A DNA stretch of 64,000 nucleotides from Mesobacillus harenae (lineage in GTDB: Bacteria; Bacillota; Bacilli; Bacillales; Cytobacillaceae), in contig NZ_JABUNR010000007.1 of the NCBI RefSeq assembly GCF_013343715.1, positions 62,001-126,000 on the forward strand, written 5' to 3'. Position 1 is the first letter of the stretch. Every line of letters begins with the position of its first letter. The notes below the pieces were generated by a model. That model saw nothing but the letters and a program-made list of their open reading frames with translations. It ran no database searches and was not told the DNA's origin. Below, piece by piece: positions 25,029 through 34,883 of the stretch. The position numbers and the translations under genes were made by a program.

Positions 25029-26223
25029 AGGCTTCCCGTTCGCGCAGGCTAGCTTTAGTCCGTTTGCTTTCGATAATGGTCATTACAATGGCGATGATAA
25101 GAAATGAGCTTGAAATTTGGAAAAGAGTGCCAAGTTCTATAAATTGAGCCAGAACACCAAAAATTAGCCCGCCAAGGCCAATCCCAAGGTCAATCGATGA
25201 AAAGAACATCCCATTTGCAACACCGCGGCGGTTTGCAGCAGTCATCGAAAGCGTCCAGGATTGCAAGGTAGGGATTAAGGATCCAAATCCGATCCCAAAC
25301 AGAATACCCGCTACAGCAATCATTAGGTTGGAATGGGCAAATGACAAGACCCACATTCCCACAAAGGTTACAGCTAAACAAAAGAGCACAATCCCTCTTG
25401 GTCCCCGTGTATCAAACCACTTCCCAGCTATAGGTCTTGATAAGGAAGCCATAATAGCATTAAACAAATAGAAAAGGAAAATTTGATCAATACCGCGCTC
25501 TTCACCAAAGATGACAATAAATGTTGCAATCGAGCCATATCCAAACGTCGCTATGATTGTAATAAAAGCAGGGTACCAACTTGACTTCTCAATCAGTGAA
25601 CCGAAATAAGAGAACTTTAAATCTTCCCTTTTTGTATCTTTTACTGCCTCCGGTGTCTGATAATGAACAGTTGAAAGCAGCACAATAGCAATGAAACCTA
25701 GAGAAGCAGAGATATAAATTAAGTTTGAAAAAGAAGTCACTTGATATAAGAAGATGCCGAGACTGGGTGCGACAATCATCCCAATCGTAATAGAAAGACC
25801 ATAATAACCCATTCCTTCGCCAAGCCGTGAATTCGGCACCACATCTACAGCTGCCGTCCCATTAACAGTTGTTGACCAACCCCATGCAAGTCCATGCACA
25901 AGCCTGAACAACAAGAATACGATGACAATTTGCGATAGCGGGTAAATGAAGGTAACGGCCAAGAGCATTCCGGCTCCTATTAAAACAAGCGGCTTTCTGG
26001 CTTTATACTCTAGCATATATCCAATAAAGGGCCGGCTTAGCACGGCACCAATTGAAAATAGAGCCGTTACCAGGCCAATTTCCAGTCCCGATGCCCCGAT
26101 TGATTTGATATACGGCGGCAGGGTTGGAATCAGCATTTGGAACGACATAAAGGTAAACAAGTTTCCAACCATAAGCATTATAAAAGATTTAGACCATAAA
26201 GGCTCTTTTATTTGAGAATTCAC
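25027..26223 (-). CDS. Major facilitator superfamily transporter (drug-efflux type)
   Basis: A 398-residue transporter with twelve predicted membrane helices in two six-helix halves. Typical loops are visible: SRPFIGYMLEYKARKPLVLIG after helix 2 and the symmetric SRPIAGKWFDTRGPRG in the second half. NRRGVANGMFFSSIDLGIGLGG and the RLVHGLAWG stretch suit the DHA1-like drug:proton antiporters of Bacillus. The substrate cannot be inferred. The start is a GTG (MNSQIKEPLW) preceded by GAAGGA. The stop codon lies within a long inverted repeat. It looks monocistronic. Confidence 0.88.
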   Translation of the reverse strand: MNSQIKEPLWSKSFIMLMVGNLFTFMSFQMLIPTLPPYIKSIGASGLEIGLVTALFSIGAVLSRPFIGYMLEYKARKPLVLIGAGMLLAVTFIYPLSQIVIVFLLFRLVHGLAWGWSTTVNGTAAVDVVPNSRLGEGMGYYGLSITIGMIVAPSLGIFLYQVTSFSNLIYISASLGFIAIVLLSTVHYQTPEAVKDTKREDLKFSYFGSLIEKSSWYPAFITIIATFGYGSIATFIVIFGEERGIDQIFLFYLFNAIMASLSRPIAGKWFDTRGPRGIVLFCLAVTFVGMWVLSFAHSNLMIAVAGILFGIGFGSLIPTLQSWTLSMTAANRRGVANGMFFSSIDLGIGLGGLIFGVLAQFIELGTLFQISSSFLIIAIVMTIIESKRTKASLREREA

Positions 26224-26674
26224 AAACAATTCCTTCTTTCTATAAAAACACATAGTGACCCGCTACCCAAATCAAGACCTCAAAAAGCCCATTCGAGACA
26301 ACACCATTCTCTAGAAATCAAGAATAAGCGCAAGCTGCCTTTAGACAAGTACACTGCGCGCTGGTCTCCGCCGCAGAAAGCGAATGCGATTATCCACAAC
26401 TCAGACCTTTTCCTTAACTATAAAAAAAGAATCTCCTGTATGAGATCCATAAATTAGAATATGGTACAAAATGTATTATTGGCAGTTCCGTAACAATTCA
26501 AGCTTCTCTATATTATATTTCGGGTAACAAAGTATTTTTTAGTTACTAAATAGTAACATAGAAAGTTATAAATAGGAAGAATAACGCTTTCCTATTTTTA
26601 GGATATAATAAAAACTTTTTATATCACGCTAACTTTACTTGCTTGACCATATTGAATACACTTATGTATCTTTT
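26224..26674. other. Intergenic region with a decayed family B repeat
   Basis: About 26335-26425 carries a decayed relative of repeat family B (GCGATTATCCACAACTCAGA, compare CCATTATCCACAACTTAGA near 33353). Beyond it is a very A/T-rich stretch with GTAAC / GTTAC half sites (26525-26570) of unknown meaning. No gene seen. Confidence 0.45.
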
Positions 26675-27118
26675 TTATTTTTTAACTGTTAATTTTGATT
26701 GGCGGATTACCTGGTTAATAACCTCTGAGAAAACGAGTCCAATTGCAATCGCACCTGAAATCATGAATGCTTTAGCCGCGAGTGAAACTGCTGTATTATA
26801 GTCATTTTCAACGAAATTCCTCATTGCATCATAGGCCATGCCTCCAGGTACCAGCGGAATAATACCCGCAACACTAAAAATAATCATCGGTGTTTTATAA
26901 ATCCGGGAAAAAATTGTACTAGTCACCGCCACCACAAAGGATGCAGCCAAGGTTGCAAAAACTGTATCAAATTCATTGTTTGCCATTGTTATATAGACGA
27001 TCCAGCCAAACATTCCTGTTAACCCGCATTTTATAAGGGATTCTTTCGGAGCATTGAAGATTATTCCAAACCCCGCAGAGGCGACAAAACTGGTGATGAT
27101 TTGTTCAAGTATATTCAT
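26675..27118 (-). CDS. Threonine/serine exporter family, small subunit (YjjB/DUF3815-like)
   Basis: A 147-residue protein with four membrane helices. The pattern SFVASAGFGIIFNAPKESLIKCGLTGMFGW and the loop SVAGIIPLVPGGMAYDAMRNF are typical of the YjjB/DUF3815 half of split ThrE-type exporters. It pairs with the DUF1212 half encoded 24 bp upstream on the same strand. ThrE exports threonine and serine in Corynebacterium, and YjjPB exports succinate in E. coli, so the Bacillus substrate is open. MNILEQ is the start, behind GGAGG. Confidence 0.87.
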   Translation of the reverse strand: MNILEQIITSFVASAGFGIIFNAPKESLIKCGLTGMFGWIVYITMANNEFDTVFATLAASFVVAVTSTIFSRIYKTPMIIFSVAGIIPLVPGGMAYDAMRNFVENDYNTAVSLAAKAFMISGAIAIGLVFSEVINQVIRQSKLTVKK

Positions 27119-27142
27119 CAAGTTCCTCCATAGATAGTTTCT

Positions 27143-27904
27143 TTAAAATAGAGTTAATACGACCGCAATACCTGAACCAATTGCAAATGCCGTTAAAAAG
27201 GCCTCCGCTCCTTTGGACAGGCCGGAAACCAAGTGCCCTGCCATTAAATCCCTAACAGCATTCGTTATAAGTAAACCCGGTACTAACGGCATAACCGAAC
27301 CGATAATAATTTTATCCAATTCTTCCCCGAGCCCGGTCTGTACAAAGAAGAAAGACAGCGAGCCAATCGCTAAAGCAGCTAGAAACTCAGCGAAAAACTT
27401 TACAGGGACTAACTTGTGAAAAAAGATCAAACAAAACAGCCCAAACCCGCCCGCTAGCATAGAAGGCAGAAAGTCATGCCAATTTCCATCGAACATGATT
27501 AAAAAACAGCCGCTTGCAATTGCTGCCGCTGTTATTTGTAATGCTGCCGAGAAAGGAATCGATGACTTATCAACATCCCGCAGAAGCAAAAGCGCTTCTT
27601 CCACTCCTACCGTTCCGCTGCTGATTCGCCGTGATATATCGTTTACAATCGTAACTTTTTTTAAATCCGTAGTCCGGTCTGAAATCCTGACAAGCTTTGT
27701 TTTCGCTGATCCCGATTCCTCTGCTGAAAAAATAATCCCTGTTGGCGTAACATAGCTGTGCGTTTTTTCTATTCCATATGAGGATGCAATCCTCGTCATT
27801 GTGTCTTCAACCCGATAAGTTTCCGCCCCGCTTTGCAGCATGATTTGCCCTGCGAGCAGACAGATATCCATCACATAGTATGTATATGCTTCTTTGTTTT
27901 CCAT
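27143..27904 (-). CDS. Threonine/serine exporter family, large subunit (YjjP/DUF1212-like)
   Basis: A 253-residue membrane protein. The N-terminal soluble part shows the DUF1212 signature LLAGQIMLQSGAETYRVEDTM and the loop SAEESGSAKTKLVRISDRTTDLKK. Five hydrophobic helices follow, with a PLVPGLLITNAVRDLMAGH loop that mirrors the PLVPGGMAYDAMRNF loop of the partner subunit. The two genes form an operon. The start MENKEAYTY was chosen for its distance from AGGAGAG; longer N-terminal frames lack similarity. Substrate unknown (amino acid or dicarboxylate). Confidence 0.87.
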   Translation of the reverse strand: MENKEAYTYYVMDICLLAGQIMLQSGAETYRVEDTMTRIASSYGIEKTHSYVTPTGIIFSAEESGSAKTKLVRISDRTTDLKKVTIVNDISRRISSGTVGVEEALLLLRDVDKSSIPFSAALQITAAAIASGCFLIMFDGNWHDFLPSMLAGGFGLFCLIFFHKLVPVKFFAEFLAALAIGSLSFFFVQTGLGEELDKIIIGSVMPLVPGLLITNAVRDLMAGHLVSGLSKGAEAFLTAFAIGSGIAVVLTLF

Positions 27905-28219
27905 ACGCATTCTCTCCTGGCAAGCATTCCAGCTGACTTTTTTCTTATTTTTACAGTTTAAATGATTGCCGTCTCTACAAGCAACCAAATTAGGTCCTTA
28001 ATCTTCACTACTTAAAACAGGGACGTTTTAGAAACTGGCGCAACCTCCTTCGGGAACGGTCAGGACAGGGAATTCCTGGCCACTCGCCTCAGTTACTTTA
28101 TGTCAGCTGATAAGGCCAACGGACTATTACAAAGATAGTCCTTATTGCTAGGTTTATAGCCTGCTGGCTTGTGGTATATTTTAATGGTCAGAATATTTAT
28201 AATATTAGGGAGGTTTATT
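27905..28219. other. Intergenic region upstream of the subtilase gene
   Basis: About 315 bp between divergent genes. The half near the subtilase is A/T-rich and carries GGGAGG before its ATG. I see no operator or repeat. Confidence 0.4.
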
Positions 28220-29941
28220 ATGAAGGGTATTAAAATTTTAGCTGTATTATCTTTAGTGTTTGGTATTTTATTTTCGTCCTTAGCAGTTCCTTTTAATTCA
28301 AAAGCTGCATTACTTAATGTAGAAGTCGACCCAAAGCTCCTAGAACTTATTGAAAATCCTATCGACAGCATGGATGTAGAAGCGATTGTAACTTATAAGG
28401 AGATGCCTTCGCTTGGTGATATTAGCCTTTTAAAATCACTTGGGATTGAAATTAAACAATTCAGCGCTCTTCCAATGGTAGCAATTAAAGGCAAAATCAG
28501 CTTAATCAACAGCTTGCTCGGATCAGCAACGAACATTTTATCAATATATAAAAATGAAGATCTTCAGTATTTCATGAATGACAGCCGTGAATTGATCGGT
28601 GCAGAAAGAGTATGGAAGGATCTTGGTTACACAGGTAAAGGTGTCACTGTTGCCGTTATTGATAGCGGTATTGATGCAACTCACCCTGACTTACAATTCG
28701 GCGAGAAGGTAATTCAAAATGTGAAGTTTATTGCAGGAGACATGTTTGGAAACGAGCCTCTATATCTTGAGAATGTCCCGAACACCGATACAACATCAGG
28801 GCATGGAACTCATGTAGCAGGAACAATTGCCGGGAACGGAACATCTAGTGACGGCCTCTATGCAGGGGTTGCTCCTGATGCGAAACTGGTTGGACTCGGA
28901 GTAGGGGAAGGTATTAATATTCTATGGTCAATAGAAGCTTTCAACTATGCGATTGAAAACCAGGAAAAGTATGATATTGACGTAATCTCAAACAGTTGGG
29001 GTTCAACTGGGGATTATACGCCAAACCACCCAATTAATATCGCTTCCAAAAATGCTCATGATGCCGGGATGACGGTCGCATTTGCTGCTGGAAACGAAGG
29101 GCCTAGTGACAATACATTAAACCCATACTCCGCAGCGCCTTGGGTCATAAGCGTTGCTGCAGGAACCAAAGATAAACAGCTTGCGGACTTCTCATCTCGC
29201 GGAATTCCTGGCGATGAAAATGTGCACCCAGACATTACTGCACCTGGAGTGGACATTGTGGCAACTCGTTCTTCCACTGGTTTAGTGATGAATGCTTTGG
29301 GTGCTGCATCTGACGTTGACTATATCGATGCTGCAAAACTTCCATACTACACAACTTCGAGTGGCACAAGTATGGCGACTCCGCAAATTTCGGGTGTGGT
29401 AGCATTAATGAAGGAAGCCCAGCCCGATTTAACTCCTGATATGGCGCTAGATTATATCGTTCAAACAGCAGATAAAATGGAAGGATATCAACTCCATGAA
29501 GTAGGTGCTGGCTATATCAACGCATATAACGCAGTAGAAAAAGCTGCAAATACGAAAATAAACATAGGGAAATACCGCGATAAAAAGACAGGCAAGGTAT
29601 ATGATACCTATACAACTGAATACACCTGGGATGGTTCCGTAGGCCTAGGTGTATCTGATATCGGCGCTGCTTCGCACGACTATAAGGAAATAACGCTGGA
29701 TAAAGAAACTGTTGGTCTGACAGTGAGAATTGACTGGAACCTGCCTGTTCACGATTTGGATTTAGAGGTGCGTTATCAAGATGGAACGCTGGTTGGCTCT
29801 TCAGGAAGTGCTCTTACCACTTACGAAGAAACGAGCATCCCCGATATTATTCCTGGGGTCTACACTATCGATGTTATTGGCTATTTAAATACACTTGAAA
29901 ACTACACAGGAACATATGGGGTTGAAAAAATTCTAAGGTAA
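28220..29941 (+). CDS. Secreted S8 subtilisin-like serine protease
   Basis: A 573-residue exported protease. It has a signal peptide (residues 1-29, KILAVLSLVFGILFSSLAV), an inhibitor-I9-like propeptide (about 50-115), then the S8 domain with catalytic D148 (VIDSGID), H195 (SGHGTH), oxyanion N292 (AAGNEGP) and S384 (SGTSMATP). The C-terminal 120 residues form a beta-rich PPC-like domain (TVRIDWNLPVHDLDLEVRYQDG). The ATG follows GGGAGG. It probably digests extracellular protein for nitrogen supply. It is monocistronic with a terminator after the stop. Confidence 0.93.
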   Translation: MKGIKILAVLSLVFGILFSSLAVPFNSKAALLNVEVDPKLLELIENPIDSMDVEAIVTYKEMPSLGDISLLKSLGIEIKQFSALPMVAIKGKISLINSLLGSATNILSIYKNEDLQYFMNDSRELIGAERVWKDLGYTGKGVTVAVIDSGIDATHPDLQFGEKVIQNVKFIAGDMFGNEPLYLENVPNTDTTSGHGTHVAGTIAGNGTSSDGLYAGVAPDAKLVGLGVGEGINILWSIEAFNYAIENQEKYDIDVISNSWGSTGDYTPNHPINIASKNAHDAGMTVAFAAGNEGPSDNTLNPYSAAPWVISVAAGTKDKQLADFSSRGIPGDENVHPDITAPGVDIVATRSSTGLVMNALGAASDVDYIDAAKLPYYTTSSGTSMATPQISGVVALMKEAQPDLTPDMALDYIVQTADKMEGYQLHEVGAGYINAYNAVEKAANTKINIGKYRDKKTGKVYDTYTTEYTWDGSVGLGVSDIGAASHDYKEITLDKETVGLTVRIDWNLPVHDLDLEVRYQDGTLVGSSGSALTTYEETSIPDIIPGVYTIDVIGYLNTLENYTGTYGVEKILR

Positions 29942-29956
29942 CCACTTTTAAAACTA

Positions 29957-29987
29957 AAGCACTCGGTCCATTTGGATCGAGTGTTTT
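29957..29987 (+). terminator. Terminator of the subtilase gene
   Basis: AAGCACTCG...GTCC / GGAT...CGAGTGTTTT hairpin right after the stop codon. Confidence 0.75.
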
Positions 29988-30709
29988 CATGGGGCTCTGT
30001 CCGACAAAAAATGCAGCTATAGGCCGTTTATCCCTCTTGGTATTATGTTTTAACCTATTTTTCCTATTAGATTAAGTGCTTTTCCAAAAAGCCCTTGAAA
30101 CCTGTCTCAAGTGAAATACTATAATATTTAGATTTAATAACTTTATAGGCAAAAGGCGGAGAATATTTCATTTTGTGTTTTTAAGGAAGTTTTAGAATTA
30201 ATGTCTGGGCAGGCTGACATAATTCCTACTCTGCGACTGTACAATGGTAACCTAAAGAAACGGGATCCCTTTTAAACAAAAACCAGATGAACTGGTTACT
30301 CTTTTAAAACACTGTCAAGCAACTTTATTATTCTATTAGTTTTCCTTCTACTTCTGCTATTTGATACCGCAGTTGCCGTTTATTCCTTTAAACTAGGCAA
30401 TGTAAAGTTAACTCCTCTTAAATTGATTATCCTCCAACGAAACCTGGCGAGCTCTTTCAAAAGCCCTCCTTGGAGTTGTTGTAAAAATGCAAGAGCTCGA
30501 TCGCCTAGGGAAGCGAAGAAAATAAATAATTTACCGGGAGGCCCTCTTGCAGGGAGGGTCTCTCTTTTTAAAAATAAAGAAATGAAACTCATATATTTTG
30601 AGAATAAATCCTGGTTAATAGTGGGAAATCAGTCAAGTTCTATCTATATTTACTCACCGCAGCACCCCTTTATACTATTTTATAAGCTAATTCCAAAATG
30701 AAGGTAAGT
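29988..30709. other. Long non-coding stretch with one terminator-like hairpin
   Basis: About 720 bp without a convincing gene. A hairpin GAGGCCCTC / GAGGGTCTC with one wobble pair and a TCTCTTTTT tail lies at 30539-30568. It could end an unannotated transcript or a small RNA starting within the previous 150-200 bp, but I cannot point to a promoter. Open frames here are not conserved-looking. Confidence 0.35.
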
Positions 30710-31283
30710 AATGAATTCGAAAGAAATCATCAAGTTAAACGGAGTATATTTAAACGGCCTAGTTCAAGAAAAAGAAAGATTATTGGCTGAAATAAAGCCT
30801 ATGCAGCTCCGCTATGAACATCTTGGACAGAAGATAGATAGTAGAAAACCTAGATAACCTTCTGAAAATTGAAACAGTCTGGGCATCTGATGATTCCATA
30901 GACCATCTATCGGCTTCCCATCAGATCGTGCCAATAAAAGAGGTACTTACTGAACACAATCAAGCTGATAGCAGTTCAACTAATTCCAGCCAAGACCAAT
31001 TAGAGGACTCCTCAGGATCAGTATCCGATTTAAGATACATTGAAAACAATACTGCTCAGCCTAGTTTTGAAGCTCCCCATGTTAAACTGCCCTCAGAAGA
31101 ACCCCCAGTCATTTAAAGCCTATTCCAGCGGCACAGTCCAAAACAAGGTCAATCAAGCCAGCTCCGTTTCCTATGGATGTAGGCATCTCCAATGGGCAAG
31201 ATGAACAAGGGGAAGTTAACGATTTAATTACACATAATATTGAAGAGTTCCTTGAGTCCCGAAACAAATTTCTAAAAATGTAA
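30710..31283 (+). pseudogene. Decayed hypothetical gene with two frameshifts
   Basis: Three consecutive reading-frame segments join into one plausible protein of about 190 residues. Segment 1 starts MNSKEIIKLNGVYLNGLVQE and is helical, rich in E, K and L. Segment 2 continues from about 30838 with ENLDNLLKIETVWASDDS and a Ser/Gln/Glu-rich, disordered-looking region, stopping at 31116. Segment 3 continues in the next frame with KPIPAAQSKTRSIKPAPF and ends ESRNKFLKM at 31283. The helical start and end with a polar middle suggest a cytoplasmic adaptor. I do not recognise the family. An intact homologue would settle both the boundaries and the decay. Confidence 0.5.
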
Positions 31284-31574
31284 AGCTACAGATTCTAGGT
31301 TCTAGCAGCCAAGGATAAACTGATTGACAAAACACTTTACTGCGGAGTGGTTTGTCTTTTGTAACTCTCCTTCTTCTTATCTTATGCCACGCACCTGACA
31401 GCCTGTATTCCTTCGCCCCACCTTCGCCTTTATAGACATCTCTGCAGAAATCAAAGAAAATTCTGCCATTAGACTGTGCCGGAGGATAACTTTGTTCTTT
31501 ACTTGTTTTCTTTATTAGTGAATGCATTTTGTATATAATAGCGTTACATATATAATCAGAAAGGCTGATTTAGC

Positions 31575-33233
31575 TTGGAAGAAAACTCAAATTTTATAAA
31601 AACGATCATAAAAGAGGACCTCGAGTCTGGAAAGCGCAATAAAGTTATCACCCGGTTTCCTCCTGAACCGAACGGCTACCTTCATATTGGACACGCAAAG
31701 TCGATTATTATCAACTTTGGACTGGCCGATGAATTTAATGGGACAACTAATTTGCGTTTTGATGATACAAATCCATTAAAAGAAGATCAGGAGTACGTAG
31801 ACTCTATAAAAGAAGACGTTAAATGGCTCGGCTACGAGTGGGAGAACCTTTTCTATGCATCCAATTACTTTGAAGAAATGTATGAACGTGCTGTCCTTCT
31901 AATAAAAAAAGGCAAGGCTTATGTTGATGATTTAACACAGGAACAAATTAGGGAATACCGTGGAACTCTAACTGAACCTGGAAAAGAAAGTCCTTTTAGA
32001 AACCGCTCGATTGAAGAAAACCTTAATCTTTTTGAGCAAATGCGTAAGGGCGAGTTTGAAAATGGCGCCAAGGTTTTACGGGCAAAAATTGATATGAGTT
32101 CACCTAATATTAACCTCCGGGATCCCGTTATTTACCGGGTATCTCACGCAACCCACCACAATACGGGGGATACATGGTGCATTTATCCGATGTATGCTTT
32201 TGCTCATCCTCTAGAGGATGCCATTGAGGACGTGACACATTCTTTATGTACAACTGAATTTGAGGACCAGCGCCCTCTTTATGATTGGGTCGTCCGTGAA
32301 TGTGACATGGCTAGTACACCTCAGCAGATTGAGTTTGGCCGTCTGAACATCTCTAATACCGTCATGAGTAAGCGAAAGCTGAAACAGCTTGTTGATGAAG
32401 GTTTTGTTGACGGCTGGGATGATCCTCGCCTGCCAACCATATCCGGACTGAGGAGAAAGGGATATACTCCTGAAGCTATCCGTGAGTTTGTGATTGCAGC
32501 AGGTGTATCCAAAGGCTCTGGCACAGTTGATGCACAGATGCTTGAACATTTTGTTCGCGAAGATTTGAAATTAAAAGCACCACGTACAATGGGTGTGCTA
32601 AAGCCGTTAAAGGTCGTTATCACTAACTACCCAGAGGACCAGGTTGAATGGCTTGATGCCGAAGTCAATCCTGAAAACCCAGAGATGGGTGTGCGCCAAA
32701 TTCCTTTTTCCCGTGAAATTTATATTGAACAGGAAGACTTTATGGAAGATCCGCCGAAGAAGTATTTCCGTCTTTTCCCTGGTAATGAAGTACGGTTAAA
32801 GCACGCTTATTTCATTAAGTGTGAAGAGTTTATTAAGGATGAAGCTGGCAATGTAGTTGAACTTCGATGCACGTACGATCCAGAAACTAAAAGCGGTTCG
32901 GGGTTTACCGGACGCAAGGTAAAAGGCACCCTCCACTGGGTTGATGCTAAGTCAGCTCTGCCCGCAGAATTCCGCCTTTATGAGCCGCTTATTCTAGAAT
33001 CTGACGAAAAGAACGAAGAAGTGATAGAGGGTAAAACCTTTCTTGATTATGTAAATGAAAATTCTTTGGAAATAGTACAAGGCTTTATTGAACCAAACAT
33101 GAAAGATGCTAAGCCTCAGGACAAGTTTCAATTCTTCAGGCACGGATACTTCAATGTTGACGAGAAACATACAAGCAAATCAAAGCTTGTTTTTAACCGC
33201 AGTGTGTCCTTAAAAAGCAGCTTTAAGCTTTAA
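31575..33233 (+). CDS. glnS: Glutaminyl-tRNA synthetase
   Basis: A 552-residue class I aminoacyl-tRNA synthetase charging tRNA-Gln with glutamine. The HIGH motif is in [12 protein letters not shown] (residues about 34-45) and the KMSKS equivalent is VMSKRKL. GlnRS-specific stretches include [38 protein letters not shown] and [13 protein letters not shown]. It ends with the usual C-terminal anticodon-binding barrels ([12 protein letters not shown]) and lacks a YqeY extension. The start is a TTG behind AAGGCTGA. B. subtilis has no GlnRS and makes Gln-tRNA via GatCAB, so this gene is a lineage-specific acquisition. A TATAAT lies at 31534-31539 without a clear -35. Confidence 0.93.
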   Translation: MEENSNFIKTIIKEDLESGKRNKVITRFPPEPNGYLHIGHAKSIIINFGLADEFNGTTNLRFDDTNPLKEDQEYVDSIKEDVKWLGYEWENLFYASNYFEEMYERAVLLIKKGKAYVDDLTQEQIREYRGTLTEPGKESPFRNRSIEENLNLFEQMRKGEFENGAKVLRAKIDMSSPNINLRDPVIYRVSHATHHNTGDTWCIYPMYAFAHPLEDAIEDVTHSLCTTEFEDQRPLYDWVVRECDMASTPQQIEFGRLNISNTVMSKRKLKQLVDEGFVDGWDDPRLPTISGLRRKGYTPEAIREFVIAAGVSKGSGTVDAQMLEHFVREDLKLKAPRTMGVLKPLKVVITNYPEDQVEWLDAEVNPENPEMGVRQIPFSREIYIEQEDFMEDPPKKYFRLFPGNEVRLKHAYFIKCEEFIKDEAGNVVELRCTYDPETKSGSGFTGRKVKGTLHWVDAKSALPAEFRLYEPLILESDEKNEEVIEGKTFLDYVNENSLEIVQGFIEPNMKDAKPQDKFQFFRHGYFNVDEKHTSKSKLVFNRSVSLKSSFKL

Positions 33234-33268
33234 GAATAAAAAACGCAAACGCCTTTTAAGCAACGTTT

Positions 33269-33370
33269 GGAGTGGAAGCGATTCGATGTTGACTTATCGT
33301 TGAGGCGGGTGAAATACACTAGGCGCTCGGGCTGGATGCAGACAATACGTCCCATTATCCACAACTTAGA
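33269..33370. repeat. Dispersed repeat family B, best-preserved copy
   Basis: Contains GGAAGCGATTCGATGTTG followed by GGCGGGTGAAATACACTAGG and GGCTGGATGCAGACAA. Partner copies lie near 12970, 18530 and 26335. It directly follows the glnS gene. Confidence 0.6.
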
Positions 33371-33399
33371 AGTTTTGTAATTCCTAAACAACAACAAAA

Positions 33400-33450
33400 A
33401 AAGAAGAGGCTGACTCAAAAGGTTGAATAAATTCGACTTGAGAGTCGCCT
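33400..33450. repeat. Probable IS end, imperfect inverted repeat
   Basis: AAGAGGCTGACTCAAAAGG...GACTTGAGAGTCGCCTCTT forms an imperfect hairpin of the kind found at the ends of IS1182-type elements. It sits downstream of the transposase remnant. Confidence 0.45.
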
Positions 33451-33529
33451 CTTTTATTGTTTTATCCAATTTCTGGGTTTGGTTTGATGGATTCATAAGG
33501 ATAGAGGGATATTCCTTCCTCTAATTACC

Positions 33530-33813
33530 CTAATTTTTGTTCAGTTCATTTTCCGTATTGGCTGCCCACTTCAGGAGATTGTGTACAGCACAAATAAGAC
33601 CCCAATCCGTGGTATTTTTGGAGAGGCACCTTAATCCCAAATCTCTTAAACGCGCGATTGTGTTTAACTGCCCAATACTGGCTCGACTATACGTTCACGA
33701 ACTTCTTCGCTGTTGTTGGTTTTTCACTGAGACCTATACAGTCTTTGTATCTTTGTCTTTGGCACAGGTAGTTTGGAGCGGGCAGTTCATACAATCAGTA
33801 CACCGGTAGGTCC
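33530..33813 (-). pseudogene. IS1182-family transposase remnant (3' end only)
   Basis: Read on the minus strand, the fragment gives RTYRCTDCMNCPLQTTCAK, the cysteine cluster near the end of IS1182-type transposases. Then come VSVKNQQQR and, across a frameshift, REEVRERIVEPVLGQLKHNRAFKRFGIK-like residues, and finally TTDWGLICAVHNLLKWA before a stop. At least one internal stop (TAG after KTV) and two frameshifts break it, and most of the gene is missing, so it is inactive. The flanking hairpins at about 33400-33450 and 34079-34120 may be the original element ends. Confidence 0.8.
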
Positions 33814-33854
33814 GTTTTTATTTTGCGATAAAAAATAAATTTAGAAACCTGAGT

Positions 33855-34063
33855 TGATTGGAGTCGAAGGCGCGAAGACTCCTCGAAAATGCTATCGCAT
33901 TTCCTTCGTGCGTGGGCAAATTCGAGGATGCCCAATCAAAGCCCTGCGGGATCAGCTGGACAGGTGAGACCCCGCAGACGCCAACGGCGGCGAGGAGGCT
34001 CAGCGCCAGCCCCGCGGAAAGCGAAGCGCCTGGAACGGAAATCAACGGACCATTTTTACAAGC
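33855..34063. repeat. Dispersed G/C-rich repeat family C, apparently interrupted
   Basis: Starts GATTGGAGTCGAAGGCGCGA and ends GCGCCTGGAACGGAAATCAA, with GACCCCGCAGACGCCAACGG inside. This is a repeat known from many Bacillus genomes. About 55 bp between CTCCTCG and CCCTGCGGGA (CGCATTTCCTTCGTGCGTGG) look inserted. A similar block (CACATTTCTTTCGTGCTCGG) recurs at about 51057. Confidence 0.7.
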
Positions 34064-34077
34064 TATCCTAAAGATTA

Positions 34078-34122
34078 AGAGGGTGCCCAAAAGTTTATAC
34101 CTTTTGGGACACCCTCTTCTTT
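34078..34122. terminator. Hairpin ending the ABC importer operon, possible IS end
   Basis: GAGGGTGCCCAAAAG...CTTTTGGGACACCCTC forms a strong hairpin with a T-rich tail toward the minus strand. It follows the ATP-binding protein gene and also resembles IS1182-type terminal sequence. Confidence 0.65.
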
Positions 34123-34154
34123 TATCGCTGATATCAACTGCATTTCCGGAAACA

Positions 34155-34883
34155 TTATAAGATTTTGCTTAAAAAAGCTTTTGTTCGTTCATGCTTAGGA
34201 TTTCCAAATAATTCATTAGGCTTATCCTCTTCAACAATGTATCCACCATCCATAAAGATAACCCGGTCCCCCATCTCTCGGGCAAAGCCCATTTCATGGG
34301 TAACAACAACCATTGTCATCCCTTCAATAGCAAGCTGCTTCATAACTTCGAGAACATCGCCAACCATTTCTGGATCCAGAGCAGAGGTTGGCTCATCAAA
34401 AAGCATGATCTTAGGATTCATAGCAAGGGCCCTTGCTATAGCTACACGCTGTTTTTGGCCCCCTGATAACTGACCAGGATAAGCTTGTGCTTTATCGCTA
34501 AGCCCCACCTTATCGAGGAGCTCCTTGGCCCTTTTTTCAGCATCGCTCTTGGATTCACCATGTACCTTAATCGGAGAAAGCGTAATGTTTTCCATTACCG
34601 TCTTATGAGGAAAAAGGTTAAACTGCTGAAAAACCATGCCAACCTCTTCTCTAACTTTATTAATATTAATCTTTCGGTCTGTGATGTTATGGCCATTTAT
34701 TACCACTTGGCCCGCTGTGATATCCTCAAGCCGATTCAAGCATCTCAGAAACGTACTTTTCCCGGACCCAGATGGGCCAATAACACATACGACCTCTTTT
34801 TCTTGCACTTCAGCATTGATATCTTTTAAAACTTCTAAATCTCCAAACTTCTTTTTTAAATTTTTCACTTGAATTATACTCAT
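34155..34883 (-). CDS. glnQ: Polar amino acid ABC transporter, ATP-binding protein
   Basis: A 242-residue ABC ATPase of the polar amino acid uptake family. Walker A is GPSGSGKST (about residues 32-40), the signature is LSGGQKQR, Walker B is [14 protein letters not shown] and the switch histidine is in VVTHEMGFA. It energises the permease encoded directly upstream, whose stop overlaps this ATG by four bases (ATGA). Its closest relatives are GlnQ/ArtP/TcyN-type proteins. The ligand is set by the binding protein and cannot be read here, so the symbol is provisional. Confidence 0.92.
   Translation of the reverse strand: MSIIQVKNLKKKFGDLEVLKDINAEVQEKEVVCVIGPSGSGKSTFLRCLNRLEDITAGQVVINGHNITDRKININKVREEVGMVFQQFNLFPHKTVMENITLSPIKVHGESKSDAEKRAKELLDKVGLSDKAQAYPGQLSGGQKQRVAIARALAMNPKIMLFDEPTSALDPEMVGDVLEVMKQLAIEGMTMVVVTHEMGFAREMGDRVIFMDGGYIVEEDKPNELFGNPKHERTKAFLSKIL

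Noticed and set aside
30423-30701. 92-residue open frame and its antisense partner
   Set aside because: Composition is not protein-like, it spans a terminator-like hairpin, and neither strand has a ribosome site.
31228-31527. 99-residue minus-strand open frame before glnS
   Set aside because: It overlaps the decayed gene and has no recognisable motif or start signal.
33537-33809. 90-residue plus-strand open frame
   Set aside because: It is antisense to the IS1182-type transposase remnant, which explains the sequence.
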